NCBI GenBank assembly: GCA_032716605.1
Contig: CM064523.1
Coordinates: forward strand, 44,402,376-44,466,375
Length of the DNA stretch: 64,000 bases
Reading direction: 5' to 3'
DNA from: Paralithodes platypus
Lineage: Eukaryota > Arthropoda > Malacostraca > Decapoda > Lithodidae
The translations under genes were made by a program, and so were the position numbers. Positions 1-11,000 of this stretch are shown here, one piece after another; position 1 is the first letter of the stretch; each line of letters starts with the position of its first letter. Below the pieces are notes generated by a model. That model worked only from the letters and a program-made list of their open reading frames with translations, was not told the DNA's origin and ran no database searches.

Positions 1-213
1 GTAAATTACTCTGATATATTATTTTTATTATTCTCACCACCACACCCCCAATGAAATTAATTAAAGTATATATGATCCACCGGGATTCTTTGAGGAGGAT
101 AAGGAGGAGCAGGAAGACAGACGAGGAGGGCACTTGTTGCTGGGGAGGAGAAAGGTGGAGAAGAGTAGAGAGAAAGAGAGAGAGAGTGCGAACGAGAAAG
201 AGAGACAGAGAGA
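1..213. other. Purine-rich flank of LINE copy A1
   Basis: No gene is seen. From about 150 the + strand becomes GA-rich, with GAGAGAAAGAGAGAG-type runs that lead directly into the 3' end of LINE copy A1. GA repeats resume on the other side of that LINE at 1399, so the LINE appears to sit inside a GA microsatellite. The short open frames here look incidental. Confidence 0.5.
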
Positions 214-1398
214 GTATACAAAAATCAAGCAACAACAGATCAAATGACCCTTCAAGGCTGGTTGACCTCCAAAACACTGATGGTCAAGTGTCCAAACAGT
301 GGTTTAGAGTGGATAAGGGACAAATGGAAAGGGAAGACTGCCCTGCAATGTCCGTGGCAGGATTAGATGTTAGTAGGGGACAGTTGCTATAAAAAAAAAA
401 AAAAAAAAATCATTTACAAATGCAGTCAATCTTGGATTTAAGACAAGGTGTTTGTCTAGGCGAAGTTTAAAAGAATCAATGGTGCTGCAGTCTATGACAT
501 CTCGGGGAAACCCATTTCACAAGTTGACAACTCGATTGAAGAAGAAATTCTTAGACTCGTGCGAGTTGAAAGATTTACCAATTATTTTGCAACCGTTCCC
601 TGTGTGTAATTTGATTAGTCGATAGTGAAATATATATTACAGTTCATATTGTTGATGCCTTTGATGTTTTTGAACACTTGAACTCTTAATCTTCGCTGTG
701 TTAAAGGAATATATTTAATTATCTAAGACGCTCCTCGTATGGTTTGTTCTTTAGGCAAGGTATAATTTTGGCAACTCTACGTTGAACTCGTTCTAGTTTG
801 TCTATATCTTATTGGTAGTAAGGGCACCAGGATTGAACGCATTATTCGAGGAGAAGGCGGACTAAGGAATTGTAAAGAGTTAGGATTACATATTTGGATT
901 TATGCTCAAATGACCTGTTTTGTTTGCCTTCTTAACAACTTCTGAACATTGTTGACTCGGTTTTAGGTTATTCGATATTGTTACTCCAAAATTTGTTTTT
1001 TCTGTCTACACTCTTAAGCTGGGTGCCATTCATTGAATAGTTTGCTTTATCATTTCGGTCTCCGATATGGAGTACTTTACATTTATCCTCATTGAAATAC
1101 ATTTGCCAAATTTGAGCTCAATGTGACAACTTATCTAGATTATGTTGCATATCTTCAACATGTTCATTTGAGAGTATGCTATTTGCAATGTGTATATCGT
1201 CAGCAAACTTTGAGATTATATAGGCGAGACCCTCATATATGTTGTTAATGTAAACTAGGAAGATAAATTGCGCCAATACCGATCTCTGGGGTACCCCGCT
1301 ACTTACATTGATCCATTTGGATGATTTACCGTTTATAACTACTCTTTGTTTTATGTCACTGAGCCAATTTTCTATCCATCTCAACACACCGTCTTGTA
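214..1398 (-). pseudogene. LINE family A, copy 1 (3' fragment of a non-LTR retrotransposon)
   Basis: This is a 5'-truncated, decayed copy of the LINE found more fully at 13464-17178 and 17775-20993. Reading the minus strand, 1398 down to about 1118 encodes the end of the reverse transcriptase palm. A stretch resembling SSGVPQ is visible, then a degenerate FADD region (KFADDIH). Further down are the thumb region and the 3' untranslated region, which ends in the family's TTGTTGCTTGATTT signature near 214-245. Several frameshifts and stops break the frame, so no enzyme is made. A run of about 19 A's (391-409) lies in the 3' part and is absent from the other copies. Both junctions abut GA-rich repeat DNA. 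The clade is probably CR1/L2-like, which is inference from the RT motifs. Confidence 0.85.
391..409. repeat. A19 homopolymer inside LINE copy A1
   Basis: A run of about 19 A's sits where copies A2 and A3 have a short AAATAAAGTT-like sequence. It is a local expansion within the LINE 3' region, not the tail of the element, because the family's 3' end lies about 170 bp further left. Confidence 0.9.
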
Positions 1399-1947
1399 GA
1401 GAGAGAGAGCGAGGGTCGGGACGGGGGGGGGGCAATGTCTAGTTGAGTACCAGTAGAAGGGTTTGAAGTTATGATGAACACAATTGACAGACAAGTGAAG
1501 AATAAGCAAACAATAGATATGATAGGAATAAAAGTTTGAATAAATACAATAAGGCAATCGTAATTAACAAGGTAAACCTGATTACTAATCAGAAAATTTG
1601 GGCCATAATTCTAAAACAACAGATGAAGTGAGAAAGAACGAAGAGAGAATGCAAAACTTGAAGACGTTATGGAAGAACAAAGAAGGAATGTGAAAAGGTT
1701 CGAAGAAAACTGGGAAAACGGAAATTAAGAGAATATCAATGATATCAGAAACTCCAGTTACAGAAATAAAGAAAGGCGTAACATTCGTATCTTCTTCCAT
1801 ACTTCCACCTTGGGTTATGTGCACCGTAAACTACAAATATAAAGTCGCCTTCAAGCTATGTATAAACCTGTAAAAGTAGTAAACCCAGTCACTTCTTACC
1901 AGTACTTGTCTCAGGTTCGGGTCTTGGCAACTGTACAAACTATATTA
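1399..1947. other. Non-coding, unassigned
   Basis: It opens with GAGAGAGAGAG and a G-run, then becomes AT-rich single-copy-looking DNA. Open frames here (for example minus 1585-1824) have no recognisable domain. Nothing else is seen. Confidence 0.4.
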
Positions 1948-2561
1948 AACTTAGTTGTATGTATTTGTATATATAAACTTAGTTGTATGTATTTGTATAT
2001 ATAAACTTAGTTGTATGTATTTGTATATATAAATACCTCCATAACTTAGTTGTATGTATTTGTATATATAAATACCTCCATAACTTAGTTGTATGTATTT
2101 GTATATATAAATACCTCCATAACTTAGTTGTATGTATTTGTATATATCAATACCTCCGTAACTTAGTTGTATGTATTTGTATATATAAACTTAGTTTTAT
2201 GTATTTGTATATATAAACTTAGTTGTATGTATTTGTATATATAAACTTAGTTGTATGTATTTGTATATATAAATACCTTCATAACTTAGTTGTATGTATT
2301 TGTATATATAAATACCTCCATAACTTAGTTGTATGTATTTGTATATATAAATACCTCCATAACTTAGTTGTATGTATTTGTATATATAAACTTAGTTGTA
2401 TGTATTTGTATATATAAATACCTCCATAACTTAGTTGTATGCATTTGTATATATAAACTTAGTTGTATGTATTTGTATATATAAATACCTCCATAACTTA
2501 GTTGTATGCATTTGTATATATAAACTTAGTTGTATGTATTTGTATATATAAATACCTCCAT
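1948..2561. repeat. Composite tandem repeat of 28-bp (S) and 39-bp (L) units
   Basis: Eighteen head-to-tail units share the core AACTTAGTTGTATGTATTTG followed by TATATATA. The short unit is 28 bp. The long unit is the same plus an 11-bp extension, AATACCTCCAT. By eye the order is S S L L L L S S S L L L S L S L S L, which sums exactly to the span. Variant units occur: a GCAT variant in two late S units, TTTAT in one S unit, and CCGT or CTTCAT endings in single L units. The last six units form three S-L dimers of 67 bp. Apparent ORFs of the LVVCICIYKYLHN type are translations of the repeat, not proteins. Confidence 0.95.
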
Positions 2562-4128
2562 AACTTTATCCTTGATTATATAACGGAAATTAAATGATTA
2601 TATTTTAAAGAATATATTATAGCCCCTTTCCTTTCTGTATTTTACTAGTGATAAAAGTTTCTAATTTATACGTATGTAATTCTCCATACCTATACTGGTA
2701 ATTATTATGATCTTGCTTAAAATGTATGTATATTTAATGTATTGATATAATTGAATCCTTTCATTTATTAGTGTACCGGTATAGTACCATAGTTTCTTCC
2801 ATGGGTATACCAATTTCCCAGCGTATATTCCGTGCATTAGTCTCGAGTTTTAGTTTTCAGTGAAGGTGTAATATATTGTTGTAGCTTGAAGTAGAACACT
2901 GTTTATACTATAAGTAATGGACGTTTGTCTTGCCAGTGAGCATTTTCATCTTTCATTAATATATTTGTTGTTCCCTTCGTACTCCATATAGGTATTATAG
3001 TATTGGCTACTGACTAACTACACATTGAGCTGCATCTCTACAAGTAACCATACTTCACATTTAGTTAAGCTGCTTCCGGTTATATTTAAAGAATGCCATT
3101 AACTATGGTATATAACTTGAATTATAACTATTATTAAAAATCTATCATTTCATTTCATGATGTTAAAAACTTCTTTAGCGTATATCTTATTGTTAAAACC
3201 CAGCCAGTGGCCATTGTTTGTGCCTTGATATTTCCCCCACTGATGAGGCTTCCGGCCTGACCTTCAATTTGTATATAACTGTTAATGATGATAATGAGCT
3301 TGGTGAAGCTGACAATGGTCGTGGTCATTTATATGGTGGTCAGACCTGATACTATATTAACTCCATTGTTTTATCATGTTCCCCTTATAACCATCACCAC
3401 TTAATTGATATAATGTATTTCCTTTTATTCAATCCGGGGTTATTTGTTATAGTACTTCCAATTATTATTCACCCAGCGCATCTGAGAAAATATGGTACTG
3501 GTACTTGGTATTGGAATACTTTATCTGTGTCTGTCTACTGTTAAACTGTGCAATATGTGCAATATCAGAGCAAGATTAATCTTAAACATATAACCAGATT
3601 TTCTCGAAACTTCTGTAGATTAGTACTTCCATTACCGGAACTCAATCACTCCTATTTTGTATTATTTATTTATTTCAGAGATAATAACCTTCGACTCTCA
3701 CTATGTGTATCCCTTAAAGGTCCACTATTCCAATCTCGTATTGCAATATTACGTGTATGCAGTTAATAATAATATTTGCATAAGCTATTAGATTATAAAC
3801 TGGCGAGTTTGCACTAGGACCCTTTGAACTAGATAACTGTACTTGGGGCTGATTGACTGATTGTACTGTGTGCTACAATTCTTTTGTTTGTTTTTTAGCA
3901 ACCTAAAGAAGTTATCCGGACACAGTACCATCAGTCAATCGGTACGAAATAGAGTTCTTTATATCAAAGCGACTATATGCAAACTAGCCAGGTTAAAACA
4001 TGACTATAGTTATTGATAAATATTTGTTATTCAATTAATGAAGCCTCAAGAGCAACTCCGATATATTTAAAACAGTTCACTTTACAGGAACAAGCCTATT
4101 TTTATGTTCAATATACAGTATGTCTATA
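2562..4128. other. AT-rich non-coding DNA, nothing recognised
   Basis: No exon, RNA gene or repeat with clear borders is seen. Codon-like structure and splice-flanked open frames of convincing length are absent. It lies upstream of the first Dscam exon and is presumably intron or 5' flank of that gene. Confidence 0.4.
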
Positions 4129-4346
4129 CATAGACTACAGTAGATCTGGACTAGACACCAAAATGGAACTTTGCAGTAAGGGACTCAAAATCGGAGAACG
4201 ACTCCCCAAGCTTGAACCTCAAAACCGTGAAAATATCACATGTTCGCGGTTTCGAGGTTCGAACTTGGTGGTTCATTTCTCCGATTTTGGGTCCCTTACT
4301 GCAAAATTCCATGTTCGTGTCAAGTCCAAATCTACTGTAGTCTATG
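4129..4346. mobile_element. Fold-back (long inverted repeat) element, about 218 bp
   Basis: The left arm starts CATAGACTACAGTAGATCTG. The right arm ends with the near-perfect reverse complement ...ATCTACTGTAGTCTATG. The arms stay complementary for about 100 bp each, with scattered mismatches, around a very short centre near 4237-4240. Matching inner blocks include TTGCAGTAAGGGAC with GTCCCTTACTGCAA, and AAAATCGGAGAA with TTCTCCGATTTT. Such structure is typical of MITE or fold-back transposons. A transcript through it would form a long hairpin. No transposase is encoded, and I could not settle on a target-site duplication, so the superfamily is unassigned. Confidence 0.85.
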
Positions 4347-4677
4347 GCCTATATATAGAATTATTTTAATGTAATAACTTGACCAAGGAAAACATACAAT
4401 ATGCCTACAATATGTAACACGCTTGGATTACAATTGTTGTAAGAATTGTTAGTCATAACATAGATCACTTGATTATAAAACGAATTATAACACACACGCA
4501 CACACACACATCAATGGTGTTGAATGGTCTTACTTGTTCCAGATGGACCTCATATATTGCTGAGTATGCATTTATTTTCATTGTTGGAAGAGTTGAGCAC
4601 AAGTTGTTTACAGGGTAGGCTACTATTGTCTACACCATAGGTACCACACACTAACACAATCTCTCTTCTCTCCCCAG
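4347..4677. other. Intronic DNA before the Dscam exon, with (CA)n and splice acceptor
   Basis: It contains a CA microsatellite at 4491-4511 and, immediately before the exon, a pyrimidine tract TCTCTCTTCTCTCCCCAG ending at 4677, which is a strong splice acceptor. No other feature is seen. Confidence 0.7.
4491..4511. repeat. (CA)n microsatellite
   Basis: About ten CA units with one CG interruption, some 170 bp before the exon. Confidence 0.85.
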
Positions 4678-4877
4678 GCTTGGTGTCCATGGGGGTGTTG
4701 GATGTGAGGGGCATCCCCTCCGGCCCCCTGTTGGTGTCCCCGCCCCCAAGCCTCCTGACCTACACTAACAGCTCTGGGGCGGTGGTGGGGTGTCTGGCCA
4801 GGGGGGACCCCACCCCTAATGTCACCTGGATCAACCTAGACCAATCACCTGTCAACATTATCCCGGGGGTCAGAGAG
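4678..4877 (+). CDS. Dscam-like gene: exon for the N-terminal half of Ig domain 1
   Basis: This 200-bp exon encodes the first half of an immunoglobulin domain of a Down syndrome cell adhesion molecule-type cell-surface protein. A pyrimidine tract plus CCCCAG precedes it, and the donor GAG|GTCAGT follows. The exon starts with two bases completing a split codon (phase 1) and ends on a full codon. The translation holds the order expected for Dscam Ig1: SNS-like NSSGAVV before the first cysteine (VVGCLARG), GDPTP, the core tryptophan (NVTWI), and PGVRE at the end. In Dscam proteins this last motif precedes a conserved intron. It joins in frame to the exon at 24588. NVT and NSS are possible N-glycosylation sites. 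The signal-peptide exon is not in the window. Which Dscam paralogue this is, including the hypervariable type, cannot be told. Confidence 0.85.
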
Positions 4878-5004
4878 GTCAGTGACATTTATAAATAGAT
4901 ACAGGAATATAAGTTATTGATTGTTTATTTGATATATACTGGTACCGGTACACACATATATTGATTGGTGGATGACTAAATTGATGGATGAGTGATATAC
5001 TGAT

Positions 5005-8000
5005 TAGGATGGTATGTGGGTGGGTAGGGGCTGGTAGGTGGGAGGGTGAGTAGGATGGTAGGTGGGAAGGTGGGTAGGTGGGAGGGTGGGTATGATGGTA
5101 GGTGGTAGGGTGGGTAGGATGGTAGGTGGGAGGGTAGGTAGGTGGGAGGGTGGGTATGATGGTAGGTGGGATGGTGGGTATGATGGTAGGAAGGGGGGTG
5201 GGTAGCATGTTGGGTGGGAGGGTGGGTTATGATGGTAGGTGGGAGGGTGGGTAGGATGGCAGGTGGGAGGGGGGGTAGGATGGTATGTGGGAGGGTAGGT
5301 AGGATGGTAGGTGGGAGGGTGAGTATGATGGTAGGTGGGAGGGTAGGTAGGATGGTGGGTGGTAGGGTAGGTAGGATGCTAGGTGGGGGGGTGGGTATGA
5401 TGGTAGGTGGGAGGGTAGGATGGTGGGTGGGAGGGGTGGTAGGTGGGAGGGTGGATGGATGGTAGGTGGGAGGGTAGGTAGGATGGTAGGTGGCAAGGTG
5501 GGTATGTAGAATGGTATGTGGGATGGTAGGTGGGTGGGAGGGTGGGTAGGATGGTAGGTGGGAGGGTGGGTAGGATGGTAGGTTGGAGGGTGGGTAGGAT
5601 GGTAGGTGGGAGGGAGGGTAGGATGGTAGGTTGGAGGGAGGGTAGGATGGTAGGTGGGAGGGTAGGTAGGTGGAAGGGTGGGTAGGATGGTAGGTTGGAG
5701 GGTGGGTAGGATGGTAGGTGGGAGGGTGGGTAGGATGGTAGGTGGGAGGGTGGGTAGGATGGTAGGTGGGAGGGTGGGTAGGATGGTAGGTTTGAGGGTG
5801 GGTAGGATGGTAGGTGGAAGGGTGGGTACGATGGTAGGTGAGAGGGTGGGTAGGATGGTAGGTGAGAGGGTAGGAGGGTAGGATGGTAGTTGGAAGGGTA
5901 GGTGGGAGGGTGGGTAGAATGATAGGTGGCAGGGTAGGTGGGAGGATTGGTAGGTGGGAGGGTTGGTAGGATGGTAGGTGAGAGGGTAGGATGGTAGGTG
6001 GGAGGGTGGGTAGGATGGTAGTTGGGATGGTGGGTTGGAGGGTAGGTGGGAGGGTGTGTAGAATGGTAGGTGGCAGGGTAGGTGGGAGGATTGGTAGGTG
6101 GGAGGGTGGGTAGGATGGTAGATGGGAGGTTAGGTGGGCAGGAGGGTAGGTGGGTAGATGGGAGTGTGGGTAGGATGGTAGGTGGGAGGGTGGGTAGAAT
6201 GGTAGGTGGCTAAGATGGTAGGTGGGAGGGTTGGTAAGATGGTAGGTGGGAGGGTGGGTAGAATGGTAGGTGGGATGGTAGGTGGGAGGGTGGGTAGAAT
6301 GGTAGGCGGGAGGGTGGGTAAGATGGTAGGTGGGAGGGTGGGTAGAAGGGTAGCTGGGTGGGTATGATGGTAGGTGGGACGGTGGGTAGAATGGTTGGTG
6401 GGAGGGTGGGTAGAATGGTAGGTGGAATGGTAGGTGGGAGGGTGGGTACGATGGTAGGTGGGAGGGTTGGTAGAATGGTAGGTGGGAGGGTTGGTAGAAT
6501 GGTAGGTGGGTAGGAGGGTAGGTGGGAGGGTGGTAGGTGGGAGGGTGGGTAGAATGGTAGGTGGGAGGGTGTGTAGAGTCGTAGGTGGAAGGGTGGGTAG
6601 GTGGGAGGGTGGGTAGGATGGTGGATGGGAGCGTTGGTAGGATGGTAGGTGGGAGGGTTGGTAGGATGGTAGGTGGGGGGTGGGTAGAATGGTAGGTGGG
6701 AAGGGGGGTAGGATGGTAGGTGGGAGGGTTGGTAGAATGGTAGGTGGGAGGGTGGGTAAGATGGTAGGTGGGAGGGTTGGTAGAAGGGTAGGTGGGAGGG
6801 TGGGTATGAAGATAGGTGGGAGGGTGGGTAGAATGGTAGGTGGGAGGGTGGGTATGATGATAGGTGGGAGGGTGGGTAGAATGGTAGGTGGGAGGGTTGG
6901 TAGAATGGTAGGTGGGAGGGTTGGTAGGTGGGAGGGTGGGTAGAGTGGTAGGTGGGAGGGTGGGTAGAATGGTAGCTGGGAGGGTGGGAAGAATGGTAGG
7001 GGGGATGGTAGGTTGGGGAGGTAGGTAGAATGGTAGGTGGGAGGGTGGGTACGATGGTAGATGGGATGGTGGGTAGAATGGTAGGGGGGTAGAGTGGTAT
7101 GTGGGAGAGGGGGTAGGAGGGTAGGTGGGAGGGTGGGTAGAGTGGTAGGTGGGAGGGTGGGTAGAATGGTAGGTGGGAGGGTGTGTAGAGTGGTAGGTGG
7201 AAGGGTGGGTAGAATGGTAGGTGGGAGGGTGGGTAGAGTGGTAGGTGGAAGTGTGGGTAGGAGGGTAGGTGGGAGGGTGGGTAGTATGGTAGGTGGGAGG
7301 GTGGGTAGGATGGTAGGTGGGAGGGTGGGTAGGAGGGATGGTGTGTAGGATGGCAGATGGGAGGGTTGGTAGAGTGGTAGGTGGGTGGGTCGTTAGGTGG
7401 GGGGGTTCGTAGGATGGTAGGTTGGAGGGTAGGAGGGTAGGAGGGATGGTCGGTAGGAGGGTACTTGGGAGGGTGGGTACTGGGTTGGATGGTAGGTGGG
7501 AGGGTGGGTAGGATGGTGGGTGGGTAGGATGGTAGGTGGGAGGGTGGGTAGAATGGTAGGTTGGATGGTAGGTGGGAGGTTGGGTAGGATGGAAGGTGGG
7601 AGGGTTGGTAGGATGGTAGGTGGGATGGTTGGTAGGATGGTAGGTGGGAGGGTGGGTAGGAGGGATGGTGTGTAGGATGGCAGATGGGAGGGTGGGTAGA
7701 GTGGTAGGTGGGAGGGACGGTAGGTGGGATGGTTGGTAGGATGGTAGGTGGGAGGGTAGGAGGGTAGGAGGGATGGTGGGTAGGAGGGTACTTGGGAGGG
7801 TGGGTACGGGGTTGGATGGTAGGTGGGAGGGTGGGTAGGATGGTGGGTGGGTAGGATGGTAGGTGGGAGGGTGAGTAGAATGGTAGGTTGGATGGTAGGT
7901 GGGAGGTTGGGTAGGATGGAAGGTGGGAGGGTGGGTAGGATGGTATGTGGGAGGGTGGGTAGGATGGTAGGTGGGAGGGTTGGTAGAATGGTGGGTGGGA

Positions 8001-11000
8001 TGGTGGGTGGGAGGGGGGGTAGGATGGTAGGTGGGAGCGTAGATGGTAGCAGGGTGGGTAGGAGGGTAGGTGGGAGGGTGGGTAGGATGGTAGATGGGAG
8101 GGTGGGTAGCATGGTAGGTGAGAGGGTGGGTTAGGATGGTAGGTGGGAAGGTAGGTAGGTGGGAGGTTGGGTAGGATGGTAGGTGGGAGGGTGGGTAGGA
8201 TGGTAGGTGGGTAGGTGGGAGGGTGGGTCGGTAGAATGGTAGGTGGGAGGGTGGGTGGGTAGAATGGAATGGTAGGTGGGAGGGTGGGTTGGATGGTAGG
8301 TGGGAGGGTGGGTAGGTGGGAGGGTTGGTAGAATGGTAGGTGGGATGGTGGGTAGAATGGTAGGCGGGAGGGTGGGTAAGATGGTAGGTGGGAGGGTGGG
8401 TAAGATGGTAGGTGGGAGGGTGGGAAGGATGGTAGGTGAGAGGGTGGGTAGTAGGTGGGTAGGAAGTAGGTTGGAGGGGAGGTAGGAGGGTAGGTGGGAG
8501 GGTGGATAGGATGGTAGGTGGGAGGGTGGGTAGAATGGTAGGTGGGAAGGAGGGTAGGATTGGTAGGTGGGAAGGTAGGTGGGTGAGAGGGTGGGTAGGA
8601 TTGTAGGTGGGAGGGTGGGTTAGGATGGTAGGTGAGACGGGGGGTAGGATGGTAGGTGGGAGGGTGGGTAGGATGGTAGGTGGGAGGGTGGGTAGGATAG
8701 TATGTGGGAGGGTGGGTGGGAGGGTGGGTAGAATGGTAGGTGGGAGGGTGGGTAGGAATGTAGTTGGGAGGGGGGATAGGATGGTAGATGGGATGGTGGA
8801 TAGAATGGTAGGTGGGAGGGTGGGTTGGTAGGAAGGTAGGTGGGTGGATGGGTAGGATGGTAGGTGGGAGGGTGGGTAGGATGGTAGGTGGGAGGTAGGC
8901 GGGAGGGGTGGGCAGGAGGGTAGGTGGGTAGATGGGAGGGTGGAGGTGGGTAGGTGGGAGGGGGGGTAGGTTGGTAGGTGGGAGGGTGGGTAGGATGGTA
9001 GGTGAGAGGGTGCGTAGAAGGGTAGGTGGGAGGGTGGGTCGGATGGTAGAGGGGATGGTGGATAGAATGGTAGGTGGGGGGGGAGGGGGGGGGGGGGGTG
9101 GGTAGGAGGGTAGGTGGGTGGATGGGTAGGATGGTAGGTGGGAGGGTCGGTAGGATTGTAGGTGGGAGGTTAGGCGGGAGGGTGGGCAGGAGGGTAGGTG
9201 GGTAGATGGGAGGGTTGGTAGGATGGTAGGTGGGAGGGTGGGTAGGTTGGTAGGTGGGAGGGTGGCTAGGAGGTAGGTGTGAGAGGGTGCGTATAGAAGG
9301 GTAGGTGGGAGGGTGGGTCGGATGGTGGGTGAGAGGTTGGGTAGATGGGTGGGTGGGAGGGTGGTTAGAATGGTAGGCGGGGGGGCGTGGGTAGAATGGT
9401 AGGTGGGAGGGTGGGTACAATGGTAGGTGGGAGGGTGGGTAGAATGGTAGTTGGGAGGGTTGGTAGAGTGGTAGGGGGAAGGGTGGGTAGGAGGGGGGGT
9501 GGGAGGGTGGGTAGTATGGTAGGTGAGAGGGTGGGTAGGATGGTAGGTGGGAGGGTAGGTGGGAGGGTGGGTAGGATGGTAGGAGGGATGGTGGGTAGGA
9601 GCTAGGTGGGAGGGTGGGTTACGGGGTAGCGTGGTAGGTGGGAGAGAGGGATGGTAGGTGGGAGGGTGGGTAGGATGGTAGGTGGGAGGGTAGCAGGGAT
9701 GGTGGGAGGGTGGGTAGGATGGTAGGTGGGAGGGTGGGTTGAATGGTAGGTGGGAGGGTGGGTAGGATGATAGATGGGATGGTGGGATAGAATGGTAGGT
9801 GGGAGGGTGGGTATGATGCTAGGTGGGAGGGTGGGTAGAATGGTAGGTGGGAGGGTGGGTAGAATGGTAGGAGGGAGGGGGGGTAGGATGATAGGTGGGA
9901 GGGTGGGTAGAATGGTAGGTGGGAGGGTGGGTAGAATGGTAGGTGGGAGGGTGGGTAGAATGGTAGGTGGGATGGTAGGTGGGGGAGGTAGGTAGAATGG
10001 TAGGTGGGAGGGTGGGTACGATGGTAGATGGGAGGGTGGGTAGAATGGTAGGTGGGTAGAGTGGTATGTAGGAGAGGGGGTAGGAGGGTAGGTGGGAGGG
10101 ATGGTAGAGTGGTAGGTGGGAGGTGGGTAGAATGGTAGGTGGGGAGGGTGGGTAGAGTGGTAGGTGGAAGGGTGGGTAGAATGGTAGGTGGGAGGGTGGG
10201 TAGAGTGGTAGGTGGAAGGGTGGGTAGGAGGGTAGGTGGGAGGGTGGGTAGTATGGTAGGTGGGAGGGTGGATAGGATGGTAGGTGGGAGGGTTGGTAGG
10301 AGGGATGGTGTGTAGGATGGCAGATGGGAGGGTGGGTAGAGTGGTAGGTGGGAGGGACGGTAGGTGGGAGGGTTGGTAGGATGGTAGGTGGGAGGGTAGG
10401 AGGGATGGTGGGTAGGAGGGTACTTGGGAGGGTGGGTACTGGGTTGGATGGTAGGTGGGAGGGTGGGTAGGATGGTGGGTTGGTAGGATGGTAGGTGGGA
10501 GGGTGGGTAGAATGGTAGGTTGGATGGTAGGAGGGAGGTAGGGTAGGAGGGAAGGTGGGAGGGTGGGAATGATGGTAGGTGGGATGGATGGTAGGATGGT
10601 AGGTGGGAGGGAGGGTAGGAGGGATGGTGTGAAGGATGGCAGATGGGAGTGTGGGTAGAGTGTTAGGTGGGAGGAACGGTAGGTGGGAGGGTGGGAAGGA
10701 AGGTAGGAGGGAGGGAGGGTAGGAGGGTAGGAGGGAAGGTGGGTAGGAGGGTAGGTGGGAGGGTGGGTACAGGGTTGGATGGTAGGTGGGAGGGTGGGTA
10801 TGATGGTGGGTGGGTAGGATGGTAGGTGGGAGGGTGGGTAGAATGGTAGGTTGGATGGTAGGTGGGGGGTTGGGTAGGATGGAAGGTGGGAGGGTGGGTA
10901 GGATGGTAGGTGGGAGGGTGGGTAGGATGGTAGGTGGGAGGGTTGGTAGAATGGTAGGTTGGATGGTAGGTGGGAGGGAGGGTAGGATGGTAGGTGGGAG

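Noticed and set aside
1983..2417. Open frames of the LVVCICIYKYLHN type
   Set aside because: Translation of the 28/39-bp tandem repeat.
4013..4369. 118-codon ORF on the + strand
   Set aside because: It spans the fold-back element and is explained by its palindromic sequence; no domain or splice context.
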